A DNA stretch of 18,518 nucleotides from Terana coerulea (Eukaryota > Basidiomycota > Agaricomycetes > Polyporales > Phanerochaetaceae), in NCBI GenBank assembly GCA_024811115.1, contig JAKOGH010000374.1, positions 1-18,518 on the forward strand, in the 5' to 3' direction. The notes beneath the pieces were generated by a model, which worked only from the letters and a program-made list of their open reading frames with translations, had not been told where the DNA came from and ran no database searches. This document shows, in pieces, positions 9,048 through 18,255 of this stretch (the stretch's first letter is position 1; every line of letters starts with the position of its first letter). A program made the translations under genes and the position numbers.

Positions 9048-9560
9048 AAACACTGCACGCAAACACCCGCATAGTCAAGCACAACGCAACAAGCTCAACG
9101 CCGGGCGGCCGCGATGCCGATGCACAAGAAGCCGGTGCACATGACACGATGCATACGACATGAACAGTGGCGCACAATGCCAACGCCAGCGCGCAGGACA
9201 TGGTGAAGCACAGCACATGCAGGCCGACGTAGGCAAGCGTGCCACTTTACAAAGGGCCGACGTACAATGCGAGGGACCAGCGCAACAAGCCACACAGGTG
9301 CAACGCCAAGAACGCAGCATGCGCATAACACTAACACCAGCATGCAGGACATGGCGAAGCACAACACGCACGACCGACACAAGGTGAGTGCAATGCTGAC
9401 ATATAAGAAACCGGCATGTACAGCACAACATGCAAGATACGCAGGGTGGAACAACGGCGCACACACGTACAGTGCCGACGGATGCGCGCGACTACACTAA
9501 CGCCGGCACGCAGGACGTGGCAAAGCACAACGCATGCAGACCGACACTAATAAGTGTGCC
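9048..9560. repeat. Degenerate tandem repeat array, unit about 150-166 bp
   Basis: An AACRCCRGCRYGCAGGACRTGG block followed by an AAGCACARC word recurs at 9182, 9333 and 9499, giving spacings of 151 and 166 bp. A weaker unit begins near 9048. Secondary words also recur at the same offset, for example AAGAAGCCGG at 9127 and AAGAAACCGG near 9406, each followed by a GGCGCACA-type word. The minus-strand frames here are Cys-rich and long only because the repeat lacks stops. I treat the block as a minisatellite-like array, or decayed internal repeats of an element, rather than a gene. Confidence 0.65.
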
Positions 9561-9606
9561 CCTGTCAAGGGGCTGGCGCACGGCGAGGGCCAGGGTAGTG
9601 GTGTAC

Positions 9607-10064
9607 GTAAGTATGTTACTGACAGATACAACATACAAGTGGGCATGGTGCAGTGCAGATGAGTATGGTGCATGGTGCATGGGCTTACCTGCACAGTACA
9701 AGTAGTTTGTTGTGTTAGGTAGCTTAGTCTTGTATGTAGATAACTAAATATGCAATACAGAGCATCAGGTTAAATTAAGAAGGGGATTTCTCAGATGACT
9801 AGTCAAGCAGTAGTGGCATTATAGCTGCATGTAAGGAACAAAATAGGACAGTAAGGAAACAAATAGCTGAGAAATAGGACTAATTGCCCTAATATATAGA
9901 ATAATTAAGACAATTAGCAAAAGACCTCACTAAACTGCCTTATTGGCCTTATGTATCTATTTATCTAGTTGTGTTACTTTGATGCTTATGTGCAATGAAT
10001 TGGTGCTTATCAGCATGCATTAGGCAGAAATGGTAGGGGGTTTTTTCAGATGCTTGGATTGGTT
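9607..10064. repeat. CpG-free AT-rich segment
   Basis: From 9607 to 10064 I found no CG dinucleotide, although the tandem array just before it is rich in CpG. All frames are closed and no domain is visible. It resembles the relic DNA at 4271-5133 and continues directly into the decayed repeat fragment C, so the two may belong to one silenced insertion. Confidence 0.45.
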
Positions 10065-10310
10065 TCGTATCTCTTCTTATACTCTTCTCATATACTGCAT
10101 AGACTCTTGGATTTGTATACATCTTGCAGCACTCTTTATGCATAGCATCTACTTCTCACCTACCTAATACTCCTCCCATCACCTTCCTTTACCTGGTTAA
10201 TGTAGTGTAGTATTTTCAATATTACCTCGTAATCAGACCGCTTCATAATCAGACAGCATCATGACTTAATATTTCATTTTTCTCAGAGCATCTTTCAACT
10301 TGTATGCCAT
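10056..10310 (+). repeat. Repeat copy C: decayed 3' fragment of the A/B repeat
   Basis: This aligns to the end of copies A (about 1775-2060) and B (about 17690-17985). Shared landmarks in order are GGATTTGTATRCRTCTTG, CTCCCATC, AATGTAGYGKAGTA and CAGACAGCA. Many differences are C-to-T or G-to-A at CpG: GTAGCG has become GTAGTG, and ATGCGTCTTGTAGCGC has become ATACATCTTGCAGCAC. Only the 3' flank portion is present, and no gene part was seen. Confidence 0.68.
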
Positions 10311-11070
10311 TAATTATTGGATGTTCGGAAGACCTGCGCATGCTTGCACCTGGCAAACCAGCAAATTGCAGGAGAAGACTGTGTGCTGCCGAACATGCAT
10401 TTAGTAGGAAAACAGATCATAACTCACAGGGGTAAAGGCAAGCAGTCGTGAACCTGGCACATACACCATTGCAATTTCAACGGGGATAGTCAGCAACAGA
10501 CCATTGCTTCTTGGTCTTTCTAGCTGAAATATGATGGCTTTGGGTGCATAGAAGCACATTGCATACTGTGAATGCAGCCCTATTAAATCTGCTTCTCAGA
10601 TGTAGAATAACTCACCTTGATTTCATAGAGTGCAAACACTGTAGAGGGCACAAGCGAGGGCTGCAAATGAATCTCACCTTTTAGCTCCTGTCTGTATAGC
10701 ATGTTGCCCAACAACCCTTTGGCGCTTTCTGTATTGGTCAGACTGAGGAGCCACGCCAGCGGCTTGAAGGTACTCAAAGACCAGCTGGCCAGTCGGTTTC
10801 AGACCAGAATGGCGAAGATGCGTCCATTTCAGCCAATTGTATGGTGATGGGCTTCTGTGGTTGCTTCATCCATGCTTGGTGACTGTATACGTAGCATGCA
10901 CTGCATTCAAGACATGCTCGCATTCCCTGCGGCCTGCAAAGCAGATCAAGCACTTGGTTGTCAGTGCATTCGAGCGCGATGGATACTGGGATAAATGAGC
11001 CACAAGTAAAGGATTGCTGCAGAGCGCTCGGTTCAGCCAGGCTTCTTCGGCAAGCAATTGTTGTACTTAC

Positions 11071-11088
11071 TGGCTGAGCTACGGAAGC
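11071..11088 (-). other. 18 nt micro-exon of the arrestin-like gene
   Basis: Exon 6 is only six codons (ASVAQP). It lies between introns 11147-11089 (GTAGGT...TTTAG) and 11070-11017 (GTAAGT...TGCAG). All junctions are phase 0, and joining exons 5-6-7 gives FIASVAQPQSFTCGSFIP. That fits the usual basidiomycete arrestin stretch in which a short beta strand precedes a T-G-x-IP turn. Confidence 0.7.
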
Positions 11089-11292
11089 CTAAACATATCA
11101 AGCCAAATTGATCACTGAACAACAATGAAAATGATGGATTGACCTACAATAAATCGAACGGCCACAGGTTGCGCGTCAGAATTGATGATGACCTCAGGAG
11201 CACTGTGCCATCCAGTAGGGTCACTCAACGAGCTGGGAACTGGCTGATTCTGTTCATTTGCCAGCTGGGCCATGGGTGATGAAGGGCCGGGG

Positions 11293-11967
11293 TAGTGTGG
11301 CCGCAGTCCGGTTTGGTCCGGTTTTGACTTGTTTCAGCAGAACTCAAACCTGAACCAAGCAGTAAGTAGTGAACCTGAACTAAAAACCAAATGGGACCGT
11401 TACTTTTTCATGAACTGGTTCATGTGGTTAGGTTCAGGTTCATGAACTGGTTTGAACTGAGGAACCGGTAAGTTGCCACAAATGTTCCTTACTGAGCTGT
11501 ACATAAACCATGCACTGTGATATATGCCCTCCCTTGTACTCTAAGTGTGCACATTCGTTTAGAACAGATGTTTACTCACTTTATAAGCCAATACTCGCCC
11601 TTGCAAACGAAAGTGGTGATATGAACAGTGGGCGCACTTGCGATGAACGATTAAGCGCCCCGTTTTCGGCACAACACGACAGCCCAAATAAGGCAACTAT
11701 GTTCAAACAAGCACACTCGCACACGTTTTCACACTTTCTTTGCACTTCTTTCACCATTTCTCGTAGCCACAGAGCTACCTTCTGGTTCTTGGTTCACAAG
11801 GTTCGGTTCGGTTCGGACGTGGTTCAGCGAGCTCGCTTATTTGTTGAACTCAGAACCAAACCGGGGCTACAGGTTCACAAACCGGACCTGACCTGGAGCG
11901 AACCGTCGGTCCGGTTCTGTGGTCCAAGGTTCGAACCATGGTTCAGGACCTGACCGCGGCCACACTA
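11293..11967. mobile_element. Non-autonomous hAT-type element, 675 bp, inside arrestin exon 5
   Basis: The ends are inverted copies beginning TAGTGTGGCCGC (18 of 20 positions match). A perfect 8 bp duplication, GGCCGGGG, flanks the insert at 11285-11292 and 11968-11975. An 8 bp duplication with short inverted ends is characteristic of hAT transposons. No transposase is encoded: the 147-codon frame at 11510-11953 is composed largely of GGTTC-type internal repeats. Internal structure includes TTCATGAACTGGTT twice in direct order (11407-11420 and 11439-11452) and clusters of CGGTTCGGTTCGG. The insert was probably mobilised by an autonomous hAT elsewhere in the genome. Confidence 0.92.
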
Positions 11968-13473
11968 GGCCGGGGGCCATGATGGCCACATAATATGCAT
12001 CTGCCGCTAGCCTGCAAAGTGCAAATCAATTCGAGCTTGTCAGCGGTAACATGCAACGAGAGGACTCACGTAGAACTCGCTTTGGATGAGCCATAAGCGA
12101 CGGTGACAATTATGCGGTAATTGATAGCGACCCCGGCGATGGCCTGATAGGGAAACGCGCTGGGGAGCTTGTAGGTCTGTATCACGCCTCCACGATTAGA
12201 CTTCACAGTGTCGGGTAGCTTCAACAACATTGGCCATAAATGGTTCCCAGATAGTTTCTTCTGTTTCTTATTACCCGATGACCATAGCTCTTGCACAACT
12301 TCAACAAAGCGGAATTTGCACTGAGTTGACGCAGTTAACTCTCCCACTACCTAAAATTCAACAAGTTAGAGACGTAGCTAGGAAGGTGCAGATGAAGACT
12401 CACGGCTACAGAGATAGAATTGATAGCTGTAGTGCTATCCAGGTTAAGCTCAACGGATCCAACAATTGGTCGTCCTTCTACAATGAGCGGGAATTTGAAT
12501 GTTGGAGGCACCGTTCCACTTGTAACTCGCATGGTAAGCCACCCGTGACTTGCTTTGTCTATCAAGTGATATGATTTGGTGCAAGCCTCCCGCGAAAGGT
12601 TACCGCTCAGTGCAAAGGGACTGGATAGGATGACTGGAGCTTGCAAATGCAAAGCAGAGGGCGGAGACAGTAGTGTTTCGTCGGGCTTCGCTGATGGAGA
12701 GTTGTTGAGATCTGCAGTGCCTGTCACCGCCTGGCTGTTGGACTCCGGTTTGCTGGAGGGATAAGAAGGTGCTTTGGTTACTGCATACAGGGAGGCGGCA
12801 TCCTCTACCAAGTCTTGTCCGTTTGTCGGTGATGCACTGCGCGAAGGGTATGTCAATGAGATCCGGTTCACAGCCAATGATCGCTTGCACAGATAAGCAG
12901 ACATACCTGGTACCAAACACGCCAGGGATGACAGCATACGCCGCAGTCTCTGTCTTTCTCATGTCTTTGATCCGCTCGAGGGTCTCCATGGCCCTGCAGA
13001 GAGGCGCCAGAACTTCAACATAGAACGGGCGCAGTGCAGACCATTCGGCATCGCCGTTGATAAAATATAAAATGTCGTGCGCTAGGAATGTGGAGGCCAT
13101 CGCAAGATTTGTGAAGGTTTCGCACAGGTTGCGGAGACGCCATCTCGGAATACTGATCAGCAGGCCATGCGCAGATGCCTCAGCAGCCGGTAGGCCGTTC
13201 AACTGCTCTGGCAGATCCACCATGAGCTTGAGAAGAAGAGACAGCTGACTTCCCACTTCTGGAGCTGTCCCGTCTGCCTGGGTAAGGGAAGAATAACGAG
13301 GTGGGGTACTGCGGGGACATATTCATTAGCACAACACTCTTTCGGTAGAAAATAAAATGAAAGGATACGCACGCCATAGTGAAGGCCAGTATAAACGCCT
13401 GTAAAGGTGAAGCCGAGTCCTTCCTTGAAGTTCTGATTGCTTGCGACTTGAAGGCAAGAAGCGGGGATAACAC

Positions 13474-13800
13474 GCCCTTTATACTGGGCGATGAGCTTGG
13501 GAACTGTTATACCATCTTATGCGCTGTACGAAACAACGCATTGGTATCAAGCACTCACCAGTTGTAGTCTTGTAGAAGTAGATCGTTGTCGTGCGCTGGG
13601 AGTCCAACAGTCCATATCAATCTAAGAACCCGAGAACAGCATTGTTGTTGGATGTAACATTGGATGGCAAAGATATACCCAGTTAGAGTACCAGAATCCC
13701 CCAGGAGCGCCAATGCACAATAAGCCGACGTACTGACCGGTCTAATACCACAACTACGGGCGGTAGCCTGTGTTGGTCGTTGGTTGTGAACGCCATCTAC
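13474..13800 (-). other. Unassigned exon-like fragments upstream of the arrestin-like gene
   Basis: Minus-strand frames here look protein-like but do not join into a gene I can name. One reads PKLIAQYKGRVIP...FKEGLGFTFTGVYTGLHYG (about 13510-13375) and overlaps the arrestin start in another frame. Another reads YCALALLGDSGTLTGYIF (about 13728-13675) and is hydrophobic. A GTGAGT donor at about 13558-13553 with TACAG or AACAG acceptors suggests splicing. These may be the 3' end of an overlapping gene, additional 5' exons or chance. Confidence 0.25.
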
Positions 13801-15298
13801 AGACTTCCATTCCTGTCTATGCAGATGTGCCGCTAACTTAGTAGAAATGAATAGAAATAGGCATATTTTCCATAATCAGAATCTGCTATTAACGTATAGA
13901 CCGACGGTACTCACACGACATGGTCAACAGGAGAAGTTAAGGACTCAGGCTCCCGGGCTTCAGCCTAGCGTGTGTGTGTATGTTACTTCTCTGCGTGCTA
14001 TACAGCGGGATAAACACAGGCCGTTAGCCCAGAGAGCCTATGGAAAACGAGCAAGCGGCATGGAATAAGCAAAAGGTGGCTCCGTCGTGTCTGCCAGAGG
14101 TGAAGGTGAAGGTGTAAAATAGACTTCGGAGCAGCGACCGGCAGTGCGGGATATCATTTGATGGCGCGTCAATTGATCCGCCAGGCGTCACGTGTGTACC
14201 TCCGCGTCTATACAAGTTCGTGCTCATTATTCAGAGTTCTCATCATCGTCACCGACGGAGTCGATACTACATACCTCTGGCCTTATTTCTGTTCCGATCA
14301 CTTCATCTCAGTTATGTTGACCGGTAATACCTCTCCTTTGGCGCAGTACGAAAGAGTGGGAGCAGTCGCTTCACAGATTCGGTGCATGTGCTGGCGTAGC
14401 GCAAGCGTTCCCCTGAAATCCAAGTTCTCATTTGACGGACAAGGGGTGTCGTTGCCACAGGTGTGTCTCGCATAGTTGGTTGATCTTTACGATTACTGAA
14501 AAAACGTGCTGGTGGTACTCAACACGTGGATAAAGAAACAGTTCAGACGAGCGTCCCGTCCAAGGACGTGCAGTGCTCCGAAACGATCATTGATTGTAGG
14601 AGTGTATGGTTACCAGAGTAAGTCGAAGGACAAGGCTGTCATTTCGGACTGAAGCATCCCATGGTAAAACAAGGGATCGTCTTCAAGCTCAACTTAACGA
14701 GCTTTGCGGCAGCTCGCAGGGGCGCATATACCCGTTTCAATGTCATCACCTGTGCAGATGATTTCTTATCATGAATTTTCCGGAGACGGTGAAGCTCGGT
14801 CTCGCATTCCGAGTGCCATCCACTGCCACGACTCTTGAACTCTTCGCAACGAGGACATCGCGAGTCGTGGGCCGTCGAACGACATACTGATTGGAATTCA
14901 AATTTAGGTTCTCGTCACGATACGCGAAAGATTTTCGCAGGGCGACCGGGAAGGGAAGTAGCTCTACTGATGGTTAGTTCATAGACACGTGCCTCGACGA
15001 ACTTCCTGGGTCTGCTCTGCGAGGCCTCTGGACAGGGAACATCATCCTAACAAAGCGCCGACACCAGCCAGGCATCTGGCACCTGGATTTACGAAAAATC
15101 AGCCCAGAGCACGAAGAGACTGTTCGTAGCGGTGGGTTTGGTTCATAAATGCTTCTGGCTGAAGTGTTTGCGAACCGAACCATTCGAAGACCATGTCCCA
15201 AAACAGACACCTTCTGGTCATTTATGGCAGGTGTTCTGAAAGAGGCTGGTATGTTTGGTCTCGTTTGGGCTGCGACGGCTGACTGACGTTTGACAAAC
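13801..15298. other. Long intergenic stretch, no gene seen
   Basis: Frames on both strands are short, lack domains and do not join at plausible introns. The base composition is mixed, with normal CpG. Two structures were noticed: a perfect 9 bp inverted repeat, CCACGACTC (14826-14834) with GAGTCGTGG (14862-14870), and a short AGGTGA tandem run near 14098-14113. The right end presumably includes the promoter of the copy B gene. Confidence 0.5.
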
Positions 15299-15308
15299 AT
15301 ATAAAGGG
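15299..15308 (+). promoter_or_regulatory. Possible TATA box of the copy B gene relic
   Basis: ATATAAAGGG occurs just ahead of the first open segment of copy B. Only the motif and its position support it. Confidence 0.25.
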
Positions 15309-17193
15309 GGAATTCGAACCGGACGCCTCCTTCACCTCAACCATCACCTTCCCCGCATTCGAACTCGCTCAAGTGCAACCGTCCTCGGCGTCCCTCACCC
15401 TGCGGTACCGCAAGGTGGGGACCAGCGTAGCGCAACCAACGTCCTCTGTCGACAGCTTGACAAGTCTTCACCAGATCGGCACGCTTCTCGTCGGCCTCAT
15501 CGGCCTCGCCATGCTGTCTGCCTGCACCGGCTACGCTTGACTTCTTCACTCTGTCGCTTGTTCCTAGCGGCAACTTCAAGGGGCGCGACACAACAATCCT
15601 CGAGCGGATCGAAGGTACCAAGTCGCGCTCAAAACATCTCGATCGAAAGCTCCTCTCGGGACTCTGGCGGTGCGAGATGTCTAAGGCCTCGGTTAGCAAA
15701 CTCTCGGTCAACAAGGGCCTGGATGCATCCAACATGTCCACGTTTCATACCGTCGACTTCCTCCCAGTCCATCATGCTCTCGGAGCTCGCTCCATCCCCG
15801 ACATCGTTTCGACCGTCTCGAGTCCTTCACGTACCCTTCGACCTCCTTGATCTGGCCGCGCCCAATGTATGCGTGGTGACGAGCTCATTGCGCCTCTTCG
15901 CCCAACCGCCGACCTCATTGGTTACTCTCCAGCGGCCTTGGCCTCAGGTTTTCAACACACGCCCCGTCCTACAGATTTGTTCTGCGCGGTCCATCTTGGA
16001 CACCCTCCCTCGCCTACGGACGACGTCGTCATCTCATTCAAGCTTGTCGTGCTTGAGCGTTCAGCTGCCGCGACATGGAGCGCCTCTGTTGTCTTTGCAA
16101 GCGTGCTCTCCCGCTCTCTTCCACCTGGGCGTTCATCGACTGGTTGGTCAGTTCGCTAGCTCGATGGTCTCGCCGCCCGTCGACATGCTCGGTGCTGAAG
16201 GCGGCTGCGGGTGGGAGGAAGCTGGTGCCGTGGGAGTGATGGCTTCTGTTGCGGGGTTATTATTCATGTCGTCGAGGAATAGGAAATAAAGGTAAAGCAC
16301 TTCATCGAAATCTCGCTATATTAGTTACTGACAAGTATCGACTTGCAGACCAAGAGCAAGCGGCGCAAGTCCCAGGCCAAGAACTCAGGAAGCTGCACGA
16401 CGCACTTCGTACAACTTGCGCAAGGGTTGCCACCGAGCGAGGAGCGCAAGTAGCTCGATGAAGCAGCGACGCTTCTCGTAATTGGACCCTGGCAGATCCT
16501 CATCCGCATGACCGGCCAGCCTCCGCTCTGAGTCATCCACAACCTGCCGCACGACTTCCCGCGCCCACAATTCGCCACCTCGCACAAGTCTTCTCTTCGT
16601 CACTGCCTCTTATGCAAGACGGATCACAGTCACTCCTAAGCATTTGTAACTGTCGGCAAGGAGTAGCCCTCGGACGCCAAAAACCACCTGTGGATCTGTC
16701 TTGTGGTTCCGTCTTACCGTACTGGGCGCCAACATGAGCTCGACGCCAAGAGATCTCGAGGATACTTGGAGCTGTTCGTGACTCTCGACGAGGATGGCCG
16801 TCCTCGCATGGACTCGACGTCTCTAGGGCTCAGAAGAAGGAGCGAGAGGTGCAACCATTGTGGTCAATGTTCGACGGGAACATGGGAGGTACGTTCAACT
16901 GGCGTTGTACTCTCGTGAGCGTACACTGATGCTTTTGCCTTGGCGCAGCTTCGGATCCTTCCTGGGAGCGCGAAGAGGAACTTGCGGTACGCAAGATCAG
17001 CCCGAACACGAGGAACGGAATCGCTTTCGGCCAGACGAGCGACGCGAGTGTCAAGAAGACCGAGAAGAATACGACGACGGATTCGGGTTCCCAAACCGAT
17101 GCTGACAGGCTTTCGTTCATCATCAGCTCGCCGCAAGTTCTCCGACGCAACGCCAAGATCAAAGACGACTACCTCACCTTCCCGCTGCGGTGA
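15307..17193 (+). pseudogene. Decayed multi-exon membrane-protein-like gene in copy B
   Basis: No family is recognised. Open segments in order: a Ser/Thr-rich stretch with TITFPAFELAQV and LTLRYRKV, then a hydrophobic run HQIGTLLVGLIGLAML (ends about 15537). A different frame reads DFFTLSLVPSGNFKGRD...SKASVSKLSVNKG. A hydrophobic segment GVMASVAGLLFMSSRNRK lies before intron 16292-16348. Basic TKSKRRKSQAKNSG follows, then TAG at 16453-16455 where copy A has CAG. Next come LDAKRSRGYLELFVTLDEDGRP and QKKEREVQPLWSMFDG, intron 16889-16948, and a clean 80-codon last exon ending in LTFPLR and TGA at 17191-17193. The order suggests a single-pass membrane protein with a basic cytoplasmic tail. Frame changes and stops suggest a pseudogene, although the last exon is intact. 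Confidence 0.42.
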
Positions 17194-18040
17194 ACTGACT
17201 GGATAGGCTATCGGCCGCGACGACATGACCTGCTCTGCCTGCCCATTATTGGGACGTGGCGTCTTGTCTTGTTCGTTCACGTCGTGGTTTATTCGTTTAG
17301 TTCGCGGCATGCGTTCCAATGTCCCCCTTCATCCTCCCTCCCCGTCGTCTCTCGTCGTCTCTGCGTGTGTTGCTGTCTCCGCCTTTCCAGATCTTCGTAT
17401 GCTCGAGCGCCGTTGCCATTCCGTCCTTGTCGGCTCTGCCCTTCAAGCTCTTCATACGCCGCCTATACCCCACTCTGCCTCTCCCTCACTAGTTCTCGCC
17501 TTTCGTCTCGCCCCGCGCCGCCGCTTCCACCGCCATTCCCGCTGCCGCCACTCCGAACACCGTCTACGTACCAGCACTTCCGACCGCGCATACCATCTCC
17601 AGCCTTTGTATCTTCAAGCATGAGTCATCTTCACATCGAACGTTCAACCGTCGTTAGGATGGGCATGTATAAACGTCCTGATTTTTCTTTTCACATCCCT
17701 CTGGATCCGCTTCTCATCCCGTGGAAAACCTTGGTTACGGACTACTCTAATATTCCTCGCGTCACTTCGTCTCATTATTCTCTTATAACACGCAGTATTT
17801 ACCACTCCCATCGTCTAATGTCTTCCCCATCGCCTTCTTCTACCCCTCCCATCGCCTAATAACTCCCCTATCGCCTTCTTATACTTAGTCAATGTAGCGT
17901 AGTACTACCGGATCCGTATCGCCTCGTATTCAGACAGCACCGAGCCTCCGTATTCACCTGAGAATTTTCAATCCATCTTATATGTTGTTTCTATCGGGTA
18001 CTCTTCGGCGACATCCGTGGTAATAGTCAGAGGTCAAAAC
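15876..18040 (+). repeat. Repeat copy B, direct partner of copy A
   Basis: This aligns to 1-2474 in the same orientation. The introns match in place and length (57 and 60 nt). Compared with A, B has about 45 extra bases near 16395-16440, and it lacks the 352 bp insert found at 2098-2449. Homology could extend left of 15876, because copy A is cut by the window edge there. On the right it fades at about 18040, around 200 bp before the neighbouring methyltransferase stop codon. Confidence 0.88.
17194..18040 (+). other. Conserved 3' flank of repeat B
   Basis: The sequence is pyrimidine-rich and without a convincing gene. It matches 1283-2097 and 2450-2474 of copy A, and its end matches fragment C. 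The long frames here overlap each other and are products of low stop density. Confidence 0.55.
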
Positions 18041-18255
18041 CTCACTCCATCACAAAATATCATTCACTTCACCGTGGAATGTTGCCGAGGGTATGAGAGT
18101 GGTTGTGCGTGGTACGGAGCAATTGCATGAACCGCACAGGTCGACCCGAAGGTCTGGGGTTGGTATAAGGATCTCCGAGCTTGTATTGAGTTTGGCTTAG
18201 TGCACCGTCGAACCAAATGGAGTCACGATAGCAGCCTGATGATATTTGGTCACCG
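18041..18255. other. Spacer between repeat B and the methyltransferase stop
   Basis: This presumably holds the methyltransferase 3' untranslated region. No other feature was seen, and the minus-strand frame at 18197-18442 is an out-of-frame shadow that crosses the methyltransferase intron. Confidence 0.5.

Larger units (their letters stand above)
10401..13377 (-). pseudogene. Arrestin-like domain gene, eight exons, disrupted by a hAT-type insert
   Basis: Arrestin-like proteins are cytosolic adaptors that link membrane cargo to trafficking or ubiquitination. Spliced on the minus strand: 13377-13373, 13308-12907, 12836-12404, 12350-12070, 12011-11148 (with insert), 11088-11071, 11016-10616, 10565-10401. 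All introns are GT-AG, 50-70 nt. Exons 1-4 plus exon 5 without the insert stay in frame (about 434 codons). Arrestin signs: FPLIVEGRPIVG.VELNLDS near residue 250-270, then VEVVQELW, SGNHLWP, KLPDTVK, DPTGW, TCGSFIPVSIALE, VLDLL, GEIHLQPSLVPS and PVEIAMVYV. Residues 1-220 are helical, unlike arrestin and unrecognised. An in-frame ATG at 13473 is an alternative start. Exon 7 is one base short of frame (stop at 10774-10776), which is a frameshift or a missed intron. The insert also introduces a stop, so a full-length product is unlikely. Confidence 0.85.

Noticed and set aside
9075..9528. Long Cys-rich minus-strand frames (up to 129 codons)
   Set aside because: They lie entirely in the tandem repeat, overlap in more than one frame, and owe their length to the repeat's lack of stops.
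11510..11953. 147-codon forward frame
   Set aside because: It lies inside the hAT-type element and runs to its right terminus. There is no transposase motif and the composition is driven by GGTTC repeats.
15337..15741. 134-codon minus-strand frame opposite copy B
   Set aside because: It is antisense to the plus-strand segments that read as protein. No domain is recognised and there is no copy A counterpart to test it.
1..18040. Copies A and B as LTRs of one giant retroelement
   Set aside because: There is no reverse transcriptase, integrase or primer-binding site between them. The copies contain spliceosomal introns, and host genes lie between them.
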